NCBI RefSeq assembly: GCF_021134715.1
Contig: NC_060025.1
Coordinates: 2,666,001 to 2,730,000, forward strand
DNA: 64,000 nt
Reading direction: 5' to 3'
DNA from: Daphnia pulex
Taxonomy: Eukaryota; Arthropoda; Branchiopoda; Diplostraca; Daphniidae
Program-made: the position numbers and the translations under genes
Part shown: piece by piece, positions 11,583 to 23,418 of the stretch
How positions within the stretch are numbered: the first letter of the stretch is position 1
Layout: the number at the start of each line of letters is the position of its first letter
Notes under the pieces: generated by a model
Databases searched by the model: none
Told to the model about the DNA's origin: nothing
The model's input: only the letters and a program-made list of their open reading frames with translations

Positions 11583-12056
11583 ATAGTCAGAACATGGGAA
11601 ATATGTCACCTTTGCCCCTGTTGTCACCGACCCAATCGAAAAATCCAGGCTCCATCTACGAGAATTACCGCCGTACGTTAAATTTCCTTCAAACGCCTTC
11701 ACGCTCAACTTTTAAACACCGGACTAGATCTACTCTACAAAGCGATAATGGCACCAACGTTTCCCAACTAGTGCAGAGCCAACTTGCTCACCTGTTTAAT
11801 TAAATGTCCCTGTAAATTGTGTTTTAATGGAAAAGTGGCTTTTAAATTTAACTTAATATATACAAATACAATTATTTTAAAAACAAAATTACACTTTATT
11901 TATACGGTTTAACATTTTCTTGGTGAGAATTGACGGATTTTCTGGGTTTAAATTCTGTTTTAACTTTTAAAATGTTACGTTTCCGACACACGGTTAACGT
12001 TCAATAATACAAAAAGGGAAATTAATCTTTCTTAAATGACGTATGGTTGTGATGAA

Positions 12057-13595
12057 TCATGCAGATTTCTGCATGGATTCCACATACCAAGAAGGGAGCA
12101 AATTCCGACTTCTGGTTTCACCCAGTTCGTTGCGGAAAGAGATGACACGTGACATCGCATCAAATTCGAATAGAAAGTGATCGTTGGAAGTCGAATCCTT
12201 TGGTATGCACTCCTTGACAAATTTCAAAAACTTTAAGCAAAAGTTCATACAGATGTTTGATTTCCAGCAGTCCTACAAACAGAAAAAACGTTCCAAATAA
12301 GCTGTCGGGCGCTCACAGAAATTTGTGTAAGGAAATCTACTCACGGTGGATTGTTTTCGCAGCTGATTCACATCCATGGTCTCTAGGCGTGAAACTATCC
12401 CCTAAAAAATTAATGATAAGTTTAAATTGATAATAACAAATTAATCCATGGGTTTTAACAAGTAATTTACATCATCATCTCGGTAGCCGACGACTATTTT
12501 AGGGATGCCGACAATAAAGGATTGAGCCCACCATTTCATTGATTTGAACCTATAGGGAAAAGGATTAAATAAGTGCATTGCGACAACAAGATTCTTTTTT
12601 GGTGTTTCGGTACCGATTGAAAGCAGCCTGTTGCATTTCATTTCCAATGTGTTTATTGGTCTTGAGTTCAACAAAGTTCTGGAGATCAAGGAAAGGTGGT
12701 TGGCTTTCTTTTGTGACGGCATCAACTTCCGCTCCATAAAGAAGAGGGAGGCCACCGATTCTCGTTTTGAGAACGCAGCAAAATTCGGCATTGGTATTGA
12801 CCTGCTCGTTGGGATTCGGGTTTCCGTTTGGAGAACCTATAAAGTAATAAAGCAAGTTGTACAAGGAATTTTGATTTAGAATATATCAAGCTAAACATAC
12901 TGGCACAGAGATATTGCTCAAACTTGAATCCCCAGATGGACTTTTCTTTCTGCACGGCAATTGAGCCATTTTGCTTTTTACTCTCCTTAAGTTGCCATAA
13001 ATAGATGGAGTTTTGAAATCGGGTAGCAAGTATAGTCCAATTCTCCTGGCATTCATATGGGGTTGCAATCAGCAGAGTGAGTAGTCCACGATAACAGACA
13101 AACTCAACCAGCAAAGGTCTGAGAGGATGTTCATGATCAATGATATTCTTGTGCTCTGCCTTTCGCTCTTGAAGGATCCATCTCAGCAGATCATCCAACA
13201 TCTTCTGTCTGATGGACTCTTCATCTTTTTCAACAACTCTTGATACTCCTCTTTTCAAATCAAAATTGACCTTGCAGCTCCCAGATGTTGAAGCTTCTGG
13301 GGGCATCGATAGATACCTAAGTTCCGAGTAATCATTCACATAATTTCTGTGGATATCTAATGAAAACGAACCCACGTTCTTGGGCCTCGTAAACTCTGGG
13401 AAATTCCCTGGAGAATAGAACAAAGAACAAATAAAATACACAAGAAAGAAAAATGTTTCAAAGAATCGTGTTGATACCGTCGAACTCTTCAATGTCAATC
13501 AAGCTCAAATTCTTTCTAAGTTTCTCGTTGTTATTATTCCTAAATCTTGGATCTCGAATTGATCCATTCTTCATATCTATGTATTGGCGCTTCAT
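12057..13595 (-). CDS. DXO: Decapping and exoribonuclease protein, DXO/Rai1 family
   Basis: Six exons: 13478-13595, 12901-13407, 12614-12836, 12471-12549, 12345-12401 and 12057-12272. They give 399 residues, close to human DXO (396). The family removes incomplete, unmethylated or NAD-type 5' caps and degrades the RNA 5'-3'. Catalytic acidic residues are present: Glu203 in WGFKFE, the E-V-D pair at 245/247 and ELK at 265-267. Conserved motifs include PYECQENW, KWWAQSF and GYRDDDGIV. All splice phases agree, including two short exons of 79 and 57 bp. The first exon (39 codons) is not conserved and its start rests on frame continuity. The gene is convergent with the disrupted upstream gene, 253 bp apart. 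Confidence 0.93.
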
Positions 13596-13973
13596 TTTCC
13601 TTTACTTATTAGTTCGAAGACGAAAAGAGCACATGTGAAACATGTGGTGACCAAGACTCGATTGAAAAGAAAACTTGAATTTTAATAATAGACGAACAAC
13701 GTTGCCAAACGTTGACCGATAAAAACAAAACATTGTTTATATTTAAAACTTTTTTTTTATTCGTTAAAATACTTGAGCTGTATTCTTTTTTTTTCACAAT
13801 ATTTACGAAAAATTTACGTCAAAAACCTACAAAATATCCAATCATGTTAGTATAATATCAAGTGGAAATTCCGCCAATTAAATCAATAAACAAGTTTATA
13901 TAATATGAACATGTTGTCAAACGTTTTTGAAGAAGACGTGATATTAAAAAAAAAAATACGACATTCGTCATTA

Positions 13974-16863
13974 TTATAAATTTCCCATTTTTGAATTCTT
14001 ATCTTTCCAATCTGCGAGACCGACAATAACTTGATCGGCTTCATGTCTACTCAAACAATGGCGAATGACACGTAATGTAATGGCGACGCGGCGGTCCATG
14101 GCATCGAAATGTCCCGCAGCTAAAATCGGATCAAGTGGATCGCGTGCCAACGACTTGCGCATGAGAGAACTGAGTCGAAATGGCCCGTGATGAAAACGTA
14201 AAAGAGTTGCGAGCGTCGTCCGCCTCACAAGGCAACATTGGTATAGTGGAGCCAAAATTGACATTTCGTCGTGATTGGGTCGACCGAACGCACGACCTTG
14301 ATCCAAGTGAATGGGGAACGTTTGATTGCCAAACAAACTCAGAGTTTCATAATGATGACGATCCATGTTCCCGGCCAAGAAATCGAAGATGGCCAAATCG
14401 ATTAAATCGACCAATCGGCGTCCTTCGTTGTAAGGAGGAAGTTGGCGGACTTGATCGCAGTATTGATCATCTATTTTTGAGGAGGAAAAACAGTGAAATT
14501 CAATAAATCGGCTATAAAACGTGTGATAACTTTTCATTCTGTATCCTTTACCTTCTTCCCATTGGGCTTTTTTACGTTTGTGGTAGGATCTTCGCCATGG
14601 GTGGCGCCAAGTTTTTCTTGGCACAAATTCTTTATCGGGCAAAAAAGCGGCCAGTGATGCTTCCATTTGGTCTGGATGACCGCAAATAGCGTGGCCGGTA
14701 TCACAGTAATAGCTGCATTTACCTGCACATATACACAGAAGAGAAATCGTGAATCACAGAGTCTGGTCACCCAGAGATTGGCTGTCACCGTGGTTACCAT
14801 GGAAACAGAGATTTTGTGCGGGAGAAATAAAGAAAGTTCGCAATAGCTCGCCAGTGGCAAGGGCATACAATTCGGTGGTCATGTTGACCAATCGACCGAC
14901 AACGGGTGGAGCTCGCCGGAAGCCCATAATTCGATCAAGGTGGAAGGCGGCTATCTCGGCGTTGTGACGTTCGTAATCGGTAAAGTAAAAGTGATTAGGT
15001 AAAGTTTCCTGTTCACGCGGGAATCTGAAAGGTGAACAAAATAAATTTTTCAAAAAAATTAGGACGAATGTTTTGAATAACCCAAGTACCAAAAAAAAGA
15101 ATAAAAAAAACCCTTCACCTCATGGGTTTCAACATCGCCATCCCCCCTGGGGCAAACTCGATGACTAGTTTCAGCTGCGTACCACCTTCTTTTTGACCTA
15201 TTTTCACGCAGAAAGAAAAAAATACAATAACAAAATGATTCGTGAATTCATTCGTGAGAAACAAAAACCGGTTTATAACCGACGAAAGACTTACTGATGT
15301 TGTAAAATTCTAGACTAGTCATGTCTTGCAGGAGTTCGTCGATCATTGGGTCATCCTCGTGGTATAACTCTTCCTTCGAAATAGAGACGTGAAACTTTTC
15401 CCAAGAAGTGGCATCCTCACTTTTATTACAAAAATCCATTTTAATGACAGATGCCGTTAGATTATTACATGCAGGGTTTTTTCCCCCCTTACTTACCTAA
15501 GACTAACGTTGCGCAGCCGCATAACAGTCACGTCCAACTCACGCAGGTGACCTTGAACGGGCCGACTCAGCTCTGCCGGCACAATGTATTTCATAAGATC
15601 TTTGAATTGACTTTTACGGTGATCCAAACCACTGCCATCGGAATTCTTGTAGGTTTTATTTGTATCCGATGGCGAAGACCTTTTGCCCTTTAAAAGGTCC
15701 CGCATCACATCCGCCTTGGAACCCTGTTCATTGTTGCTTTAAAGGACAAAATACACATTGGGGTTGATTAAATGAAAATAAAATGGTCTGGCGAAATTTT
15801 TAATAAACGAGGCCACCACGCATGAAAATCATAGATAATAGCAATTCTAGCCTCAGCGACCACCAATACCAAGTACCAAAAAATGGAGGTGGACATGCGG
15901 AACGTGCCCAGCTAGCGGCTATGATCGATTGTGTTAAAAAGAATTGCTGTGTACGGTACTTTCTTTCTCCAGTCCGGTTTTTGCTATTTGTTGACTGACT
16001 GGCAAAATTTATATTCACAGTTGCAACGAAGAGAGAAAGTCCCCACACAATTGTATACACATATGTCTATAAGCTCATCTGCCCGCTACAAATAACAGTC
16101 GTAAAAACCCCCCCATCGTTAAAAGATAGCGGTTCCTTTTCCCGTCGATTTGATCAAAAGTGTCATTAAAATAGTTTTCGTTCAGCTCTTTCGTCCTCTT
16201 TTTTCTTCAGAGATATCTTTCAAGTCGTAAAGTAATCGGGGGCTTTGTTTCCGCCGTTATCCAAAGTTGGAAATCAGTACAACGTGTACGTACGTAGGTT
16301 AGTTATAATGCAGCTTTCTGCTTTCTAGATCTCATCCCGGTAAAGAAAATTGGTGACAGAAGTGATAGTTGTTAACCTCAATTCTCCACCCCAGCCAACC
16401 CGTTTTGAATTTTTGCTTTTCATTCGTGTCTCGAATCTTATCTTTTTCTTTTAGCTGAACACCAAAAAAGATAGTTCCTTTTTTTCACAATGTAAAATTA
16501 CCTTTGTTGGGCAGCTGGGTCGTCATCGTTGAGTGTCGCGTTGCTCGCAACGACCCCGAGCTCCATATCGTCATTGTTGTTGGCATTGGGCTGCTGCTGC
16601 TGTGCAGTAGGAAGAACTGGATGTTCTAGATTATTAGACGGCACTACAGCAGCAGGATTGTGTTTGTCGAGAAATTGTCGTTGAAACTCTTTCCCCTCTT
16701 TTTGTCTGGCTGTTCCGTGCCTGAGCGCTGGAAGAATAAATCCGGCATCGGGTTGCTCTGCTCGTCCTCCACTGGAGGCGTAGCGTATATCAAGCACTAA
16801 TACGGATGTGAGGAGGACAACACTCACGCCCAAAGCCAGAGCCACTCTTTCCTTCCACTTCAT
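13974..16863 (-). CDS. FAM20-family secretory-pathway kinase (FAM20C/CG31145-like)
   Basis: Seven exons: 16502-16863, 15497-15736, 15295-15419, 15119-15197, 14798-15024, 14552-14722 and 13974-14470. They encode 566 residues, against 584 in human FAM20C. An N-terminal signal anchor (about residues 7-25) is followed by a Gln/Asn/Asp-rich stem. The kinase fold then shows FKPMR-like KPMRFPRE, the [13 protein letters not shown] block, GKCSYYCD disulfide cysteines, the catalytic loop DRHHYE (438-443) and the metal-binding DQGRAFG (458-464). The catalytic Asp is present, so it should be active, unlike FAM20A. The family phosphorylates secreted proteins on S-x-E sites or glycan xylose. The FISP and [11 protein letters not shown] segments look closer to FAM20C/CG31145 than FAM20B. 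The start is the Met before the anchor; an untranslated upstream exon is possible. Confidence 0.9.
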
Positions 16864-19409
16864 CACTACAATTCTCTTGTTGATCTCGTTGATGGTATTG
16901 ACGGCGGCCCAGCGTCCGATCGTAATTGTCTTGGCATCCCTTTTCAAAAGGAAACTATTGGGTAATGGCCCAGAAAGAAACCGAACAAAAAACAAAAACA
17001 AATTGTGGTGTTATTCAATTGTTAAAGAATGAAAGGAAAACCCTTTCACTGAGAATAATGGATAGACAAAGCATTACCTCAACCTGATTTATAATATGGG
17101 GAGTCTGGGAGTTTGTTGTTTTTTCGTTCTCGACCGTCACTCACCAAGGGGAAAAAATAACCACAACTTTCACTATTAACCTTAAACTTTGTGTGTGTGC
17201 TGTGGTGGTGCGATCAGCTCACGAACATTTTTTCTCTCTCAGCACGAGATTTATAGCTCGACTACAACAACAATAACAACAACATCACGAAATCAATTGG
17301 TGCTGTGCAGAAAATCCTCCCCTCTCGAAATGTGGCCAAATTTTTGTTGTGTAGAGTCACTCGGTGATAAGAGAATGTTGATAAGATGATGAGACCATCG
17401 TCGAAAGACGTGCTACTGCTAAAAACATTCGACGGGAGACTGACCGACTTCGGGCTGCCAACGTGCCTTTTAATACACTCACTCTTTTCTTTTTCTTTTC
17501 CCCATTTTCTTTGACTATGGCGGCTGCTATGCCAGTGTGAGTATACCAAAGCTAATTTCAAACGTCGGCTGCATTCCATACACGCCCATCGATTTTTCTA
17601 TGCTGTGCTTATTACTGCTTGCTACAGTTTATTCGAAGCGATTTGATCAATAATCAATCGTTCGTGACTGCTGCTGCTCGACGACTCTATAAAACTGAGT
17701 TACGATAGCTAAAATTCAATGATTACGTAACCATGGCAATTTTTCGCGACTGCAATTGCATTTTACCTTCTCCTTCGATGTACCAACAGGAAGATTATTT
17801 AAATGAAGTCTAATAACCGGTTTCGCTCGCTGCTGTGGACCCCGTGGTGGTGTAATTACAACATTTTCATTAGAAAGTATTGAATTAGTAAATTTTATCA
17901 TGGACCTGGAACTAAATATGGTATTAGACCAGAACTGTAGATTGAATCTTCCTTTAAGAAACGTCCTACATTTGTCTTTTGTTTAAATTTTCCAATTCTG
18001 AAATCCAGAAATTTCTCTTCACATATTTTTTCTGTTTGTTTTTTCCCTCCGTCGTGTTGAAGGGGGGGAAATCCGGCGTTTGTATACAAAAAGTTCGACA
18101 ATCCCACAGTCCACTCGATCGTGAAAGCGAAGTGACTAACCGCAATAAGGGATGGGAAGGGAGAAACCGTATCAATAACATCATTAACGGGCTCTATTCT
18201 ATGGACAACATGTTTATGGTAGGGAAGCTCTTATTTCTATTCTCAACGGGACCAGCAGATAAGTATAGTACGGGCCTATTATACTTCAGTGCAACTACAC
18301 GGATAGTTTACAAAGTACAAACAAAAATTAGAGGGGCATGTCGTCTTTGTTACGGTCGTGAGAACTTTTTTCCGTTCCGGACGAAAATAATAAAAGATTG
18401 ATATTTTGTTCTGACTAAACTCTTTTAACTCTTAAACAAGTTTTGACCTTAGGCGAAATAATTTCAGCCGCGTTACTTATCCCGCCTTGAAAGTCCATTA
18501 AATTACAATTATCGTGATGCTCATGTCTACGATTTAACCGGTTGGGGATCGAGGTGCAAGTTGATTCAGCCGTGGAAGAGATTGTGGTCGAAGAAAAAAA
18601 AAACAAACAAAATATTCTCAAAAACATTTCCAATGCGATTCGCTGACTGCTAAGAGGATAATAAGAACCAAACAGACTTCCGTAATTGAGTACAGCTGTG
18701 CAAACAAATTTGTTCCAACTGTTGGGCGCGCCGTTGCCGGATGTAGGAAGACAACACAATTTACCAAATCGACTTTTTCATAGGAGGAAAAAAGCAGTTA
18801 GAAACAGCTACATTCCGGTTGTGAGAAATTTCTACCCTCCCCCTGATAAAAATTTGCTGTTCCTTTCTTTGTGTTTATAACACCGAGGCGAAACCGTATC
18901 TCCCGCCTTTCACATGTCACTTGTAAACCGGAATGAAAGTGTTCTGACTTGTCATGTCCCGCTACACACACTTCTATTGAGTTTCCAACAAACAGATCCA
19001 ACTAGTTTTTTTTTAAGGCTTATCCGGTTTCTCCTCCAGCAGCCATTGACTTTAAAAAGAAAGCATTACTACTCGGATTACTGGAAAACGTCAGATGGCA
19101 ACATAAACTTGCGGTTGGGTAACTTTTTAAATTGATAGATAAAATAATAATAAGACTTTTCATTTCAAATGAAAAAGAAATGTAGTAGAAACAACTGAAG
19201 GACAAATGCCATTGTCAGGTGATATTGTATCGTCTTGCAGGATTCCATCGAAAAAGGGAAAATTTACGGAATACGTGTGGCATTTACGCTATTGACTCAT
19301 CAGCAACAGCTCGGGCGAAAGCAAAATCTGAATCACGAGCACAAAGTTGAGTTGATAAAAAAAAAAGAGTGGACGTTCTTCAACGTTAAATAAATCATGA
19401 TTGTCTTAT
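16864..19409. other. Intergenic and FAM20 5' region, no supported gene
   Basis: The right side of FAM20 should contain its 5' UTR and promoter; a possible upstream splice acceptor lies near 16940. Open frames at 17979-18401 (+) and 18415-18759 (-) show no domain and no good splice continuity. Purine or pyrimidine runs and (CAA)n-like sequence occur near 17262-17285. A lineage-specific short gene cannot be excluded. Confidence 0.4.
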
Positions 19410-20729
19410 TTAACGCGAAGAAGATGATGAACTGCGACTGTAACGGCGATTGTTGCCACCTGAACGGCGATTGGGTGAACGAGACCTGGAACGGGCAGGT
19501 GGAGGTGGTCTCCTATCTCTGTCCCTTCGTGGAGGAGATCGTCGACGTAGGGGAGAACGTCTTCGGAATCTGTAGAAATGAACACAACAGATGCAAATAA
19601 CCGGAATAAAGATTTACTTTAGTAGTATATTACCTTGGTGGAGATCGACCACCACCCATGCCCCAACGGCCCGGTCGATTTCTGGGTGGTGAATTCCGTC
19701 GAGGTGGTGGTGGACGGTTTTTAGGGATCAGCACAGGGGCGGCTGTGATTTCTTGTCCATCAATTTGGCCTAGAGATTATTTGAGATTAAAAACGTATTT
19801 ATAGCAGTAACCAACAAACGTTACTTTACCTCCGTCCATATGCTTCATTGCATTTTCTGCTTCGTCGGCAGTACTGAACTCGATGTAAGCAAAGCCCCGG
19901 TGGAGGTGACTTAACCCAGCACGTTCGTTGGGAAACTCGACAGCTTTGATGGTTCCGTAAACGGAGAAAATTTCGTTAATGTGTTCCTTGTTGACATTGC
20001 GCGTCAGTCGGCCGATGTGGATTCGAAGTGGCTTGGGTGTAGGTGAACGATCGCGACGACGCCTCCGGGGAGATGTAGAGCGGGATCGTTTGTTTTCTTT
20101 GTTTCTGTCTTTGTCAACATTCTTTTCTCCATCCAGTTTTGTTTTCTCTTCATCAGGTTTGCTATCAACTTTTGGCTTATCACTCGCTGGGGCTCTGTAC
20201 GTCAACAAAAATGCTGTTATCACAAGAAACTTGTTTACCGTCATCCAACTAGAATAATTACCTCTTTTTCTGGTGCTTCTTTAATGAACCGCTGGAACGT
20301 GAGGAACCTGATGAATCAGAAGAGCTAGATGAACTAGATGATGATCTAGAGTCTGAAGAAGAACTGCTGGATGATCGTGAACTAGAGCTGCTGCTACTGC
20401 TGCTGCTGGACGATCTAGAACTGAAATGTCACATTAAGCTGAAGGTTTCATTAAACACAACAAAGTTTAACACTACCTTCTGCTTGAAGAACTATCACTG
20501 CTTGAAGCTCTGCCTTTTTTCTTCCCAGAATCTTTGGTATCCTTTTTGTCTTTGCTAGCATCTTTTGATTTACTGGAATCTTCGCCGGCTTTCCGGTCTT
20601 TTCGATCGCCAGTTTCTTTGTCCGGCCTAAGTGATTTACACAAATTTAAAATATTGTTAATTTAGATTCATCGTAAAAATTTACTAAATTATTAAATGAT
20701 GCTGAGGATTTAACTCGATTTACTCACAT
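19410..20729 (-). CDS. RNPS1: RNPS1, exon-junction/ASAP complex RNA-binding protein
   Basis: Six coding exons: 20728-20729 (only the AT of the start codon; its exon extends further upstream as 5' UTR), 20477-20626, 20262-20420, 19830-20194, 19634-19769 and 19410-19569. They give 323 residues, against 305 in human. Order: Lys/Asp-rich N-terminus, a poly-Ser tract (about 55-100), an RS-type basic stretch, one RRM (about 160-238, with RIHIGRL as RNP2 and RGFAYIEF as RNP1), a Pro/Arg segment and an RS-rich tail. RNPS1 joins ACIN1 and SAP18 in the nuclear ASAP complex, binds exon junction complexes and influences splicing and mRNA decay. The start is unusual in being divided by an intron. It is divergent from TMEM11, 350 bp away. 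Confidence 0.93.
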
Positions 20730-21079
20730 TTTCAGAAAGTTTTATTGAAAAACATACGAGTTGATAAAGGGGAGGAGCGTTAAAAACAGACGCTTAATGC
20801 CACTTGCACAACGTTGCCTGTATTAAATAGATTCTCGTTTTTATTTTTATGAATGTAAAGTTATAGTTTTTTAATTGGAACAAGTTATGTGAATTTTTTA
20901 AAGATTAAATCAAAGATTATTTAATTTTTTATTATTAAAATGTTAAACTAGTTGTACGACAGCCGACGGCAACGAAAAAATGTTTCGGCAATGATTGTTT
21001 TTGGGCTGTTGCCGAAACTCTACAAGGCCGTCAGTACGTATAGCAACCACTTGAAAACACTGGCCAAGTGGCAAAAGAA
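20730..21079. promoter_or_regulatory. Shared RNPS1/TMEM11 intergenic promoter region
   Basis: 350 bp separate the divergent start codons of RNPS1 (-) and TMEM11 (+), so a bidirectional promoter is likely. No TATA box is evident near either start, as expected for housekeeping genes. An upstream ATG at 20991 opens a short frame that overlaps the TMEM11 start in another frame. Confidence 0.45.
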
Positions 21080-21818
21080 ATGGCAGACAGGAGAAAGAGC
21101 AGGTAATCCCTTGCATGACTGTTTAAAAATATTATAAGCTTCCGGTCGTCACAATAATATTATGATGCTGTTTCAAATTTTAGCGGGCCACATTCGGCGG
21201 AAATAGCGGTCGTAAGAGAAATCTATGACGGTGAAAACGCCCAGGAAAGATTTGAGCTAGAACTAGAACGAGCTCTGGAAGCTGCTGTTCCAGTAATTGT
21301 CATTGAGCCAGTTCGACTAGGCGATGAAACGGCGCGATGGATCGCCGTTGGAAATTGTCTTCACAAGACAGCAGTACTTGCTGGACTTGGTTCGGTCATA
21401 ACAGGTAAATTGTTGCTAGTATTCAGTTGTTGCATTATATAAGTCTAATTTTGTTAAATTTCCTGTTTAGGATTTTTCTGTGATAATCGTCCATACATAT
21501 ACACTCCATTAGGTCTCCTTTCCTTGCTGTGTACAGGACTGTACACAGCATCTTGGCAATTTGATCCTTGCTGTAAATACCAGGTAGAATACATACACTT
21601 GACTAAGTTGGCAAAGGTCATAGCAGATATCGGTTTTGCTTCAGGTTGAAATGGATACAAAAAGACTGGCCAAATTACCAGTTAATAGGTTGACCACTTC
21701 CAGTCCCATAGTTCTCGTAAGAAGAGATGATAACAAACGGAAGACTCTTCATTGCACCATCTGTGTTACAGCAGCTAGCATTACCCTTTGGAAGCTGTAC
21801 TTTATTGCCTTCAAGTAG
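21080..21818 (+). CDS. TMEM11: TMEM11 (PMI), inner mitochondrial membrane protein
   Basis: Four exons: 21080-21102, 21184-21404, 21471-21583 and 21645-21818, giving 176 residues (human 192). The family controls mitochondrial shape and cristae and associates with MICOS; the Drosophila orthologue is PMI. Conserved blocks are EIYDGENAQE, VIEPVRLGDETARW, VGNCLHKTAVLAG (first membrane segment), WQFDPCCKYQVE, and a C-terminal VLVRRDD preceding the last hydrophobic segment. The first exon holds only seven full codons. The phase of the exon 1-2 junction fits only the ATG at 21080, not the longer upstream frame. Its 3' end faces DHRS7B, 88 bp away. Confidence 0.94.
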
Positions 21819-21906
21819 TCTTGTTATAAAGAAAACTTCCCAAATGTACAAACTGAACAATACATCCTTATTATATCAGAATGTATTAGAGATTCTCTAC
21901 TAGAAA

Positions 21907-23418
21907 TTAACGACTTTTTTTGCTCTTGGCCGCTCGACGCGCCATAAGTTTGAAATAAACGTTGGGTAGAATTGCACGAAGAAATACTGCTAAACGATAA
22001 AAGAGTGAGCAGAGCATCAGCTCTTGGGTTTTTTCCTTAATTGCAATGACAATTTCATATGCAGCTTGGAGTGGATCCGCTCCCGACTCCGTAGTTTCAT
22101 CCGTCTGTCCATATTTGTCTCCTCGGCCCGTCAGCGCGTTCAGAGACAAACTTGTGCGGATGTATCCGGGGTTAATGACTGTCACATCAATCTTGTGACG
22201 ATGGATTTCCGCTCGCAGACTGTCGCTAAATGCCTGAAGTGCATGTTTGGAAGCAGCATAGGCCGATCTGGAATCGACATAGACGATAAAAATTAAATAT
22301 TAATGTATTCAAAAACATGATAAAACTTACCGAAACGGAATTGCCAGTTTTGATTGAAGTGATCCAATCATCACGATATGGCCACTTTGTCGTATTATCA
22401 TTGAAGGAAGAATAGCTAAGTTACAATTAAATCAGAAACCCGATTTTTAAAAGATCACATTTGACGGTATTTACCTTTAGTCAATCCAATTGTTCCGAAG
22501 TAGTTAATGTTCATTACTTTGGCATCCACTTCCAGGGAAGTATCAGTTACTTCTCCTCTGTAACTGATTCCAGCGTTGTTCACAAGTATATCGACATATC
22601 CGTAGACCCCGAGAATAGTTCTTACTTTGTCCGCTAAATTGTTTAGGTCTTGAAGATCTAGTTCAATGATTACAGGTGGATAGATGGTGCCTTTTCTCAA
22701 GCCAGAACCCAGTAACTGTTCTTTCACACGATCAAGTTCAGTGTATCGCCTGGACGCGATAATCAACTTGCATCCTTCTGTGTACAAGCACTTTGCCAGG
22801 GCTTCGCCGAGACCAGAGCTGGCACCCGTGATGAGAACAACTTTACCTTCGAGACTGGAATCATGTCTCGAAATTCTTTGCTTTATAGCGAAAAATGCTT
22901 CAACCAATCTTCCTATTATTGTTAATGGTAAGAAAAGCAAACAGGCAATACAATTCAACCATTTTTTGGCCCAATTCAGCAATAGATTGCCTTTAAATGG
23001 CAGCCTCAGAATCTGTGCATCAGGTCCAGTTTTGCTGGGTGACTCTAATGAACCTAAAATAAAAACAAGAAAAAAATAACACATTTAAGTTACTTCACAA
23101 CAACACAAATAAGTTATTTCTTAATTATTATTCATTCACAGAAGTTTTGTTTCAAATAATAGTTGCTAAATTTGCAATCATTAAGTGACAGGAAAAGAAC
23201 TGTCAATTGGTTTTTGACACGGAAAGTGAAGTGTGAATAAACTAATTAGTAACTAATAACACTGCATGTAAGAACTGTCATTGAGCACATTTAGTGGCTG
23301 ACAACTTGCTCTTAATAGTTTTGCCTGATATTAAAAGTTAATGACACTTACCCAGTGGTATATTGCCATCTGTAGTGGTGGTCGTTTCGGAGGCTTTTCC
23401 CACAGACGAAGTTTTCAT
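21907..23418 (-). CDS. DHRS7B: Short-chain dehydrogenase/reductase, DHRS7B type
   Basis: Exons 23352-23418, 22475-23053, 22331-22415 and 21907-22267 give 363 residues (human DHRS7B 325). After a polar N-terminus, a hydrophobic segment at about 56-72 anchors the protein in the ER or peroxisome membrane. The Rossmann fold has the cofactor motif TGASSGLG (98-105), the structural NNAG, the catalytic Ser in GSLQSK and YAASK (Tyr247, Lys251). DHRS7B orthologues act as acyl-dihydroxyacetone-phosphate reductases in ether-lipid synthesis (PexRAP), which is family knowledge. A hydrophobic stretch and a basic tail (RRAAKSKKSR) end the protein. The first exon extends the N-terminus beyond the human protein and is the least certain part. 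Confidence 0.9.

Larger units (their letters stand above)
7643..11803 (+). pseudogene. Unrecognised basic coiled-coil gene, last exon split by an LTR element
   Basis: Exons are 7643-7721, 7808-7912 and a last exon in two pieces, 7971-8313 and 11587-11803. If the 3,273 bp of element plus one target duplication is skipped, the frame runs uninterrupted to TAA at 11801-11803 and would encode 247 residues. The insertion falls inside codon 176. As the sequence stands, translation runs into the left LTR and stops at 8336-8338. The protein is rich in Arg, Lys, Ser and Pro. It has a short predicted coiled coil at about residues 115-145 and an SRIP motif (99-102) within basic and Ser/Pro sequence, which fits the EB1-binding SxIP pattern. 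I do not recognise the family, and a microtubule link is inference only. DXO follows in convergent orientation. Confidence 0.7.

Noticed and set aside
17979-18401. 140-codon open frame (+)
   Set aside because: No recognisable domain, no splice continuity, and Phe/Lys-rich composition typical of chance frames in AT-rich DNA.
18415-18759. 114-codon open frame (-)
   Set aside because: No domain, and neighbouring sequence offers no exons in phase.
20952-21137. Longer N-terminus for TMEM11 from the ATG at 20991
   Set aside because: At the 21102/21184 splice this frame does not continue into the conserved TMEM11 frame; only the ATG at 21080 fits. It may be an upstream ORF.
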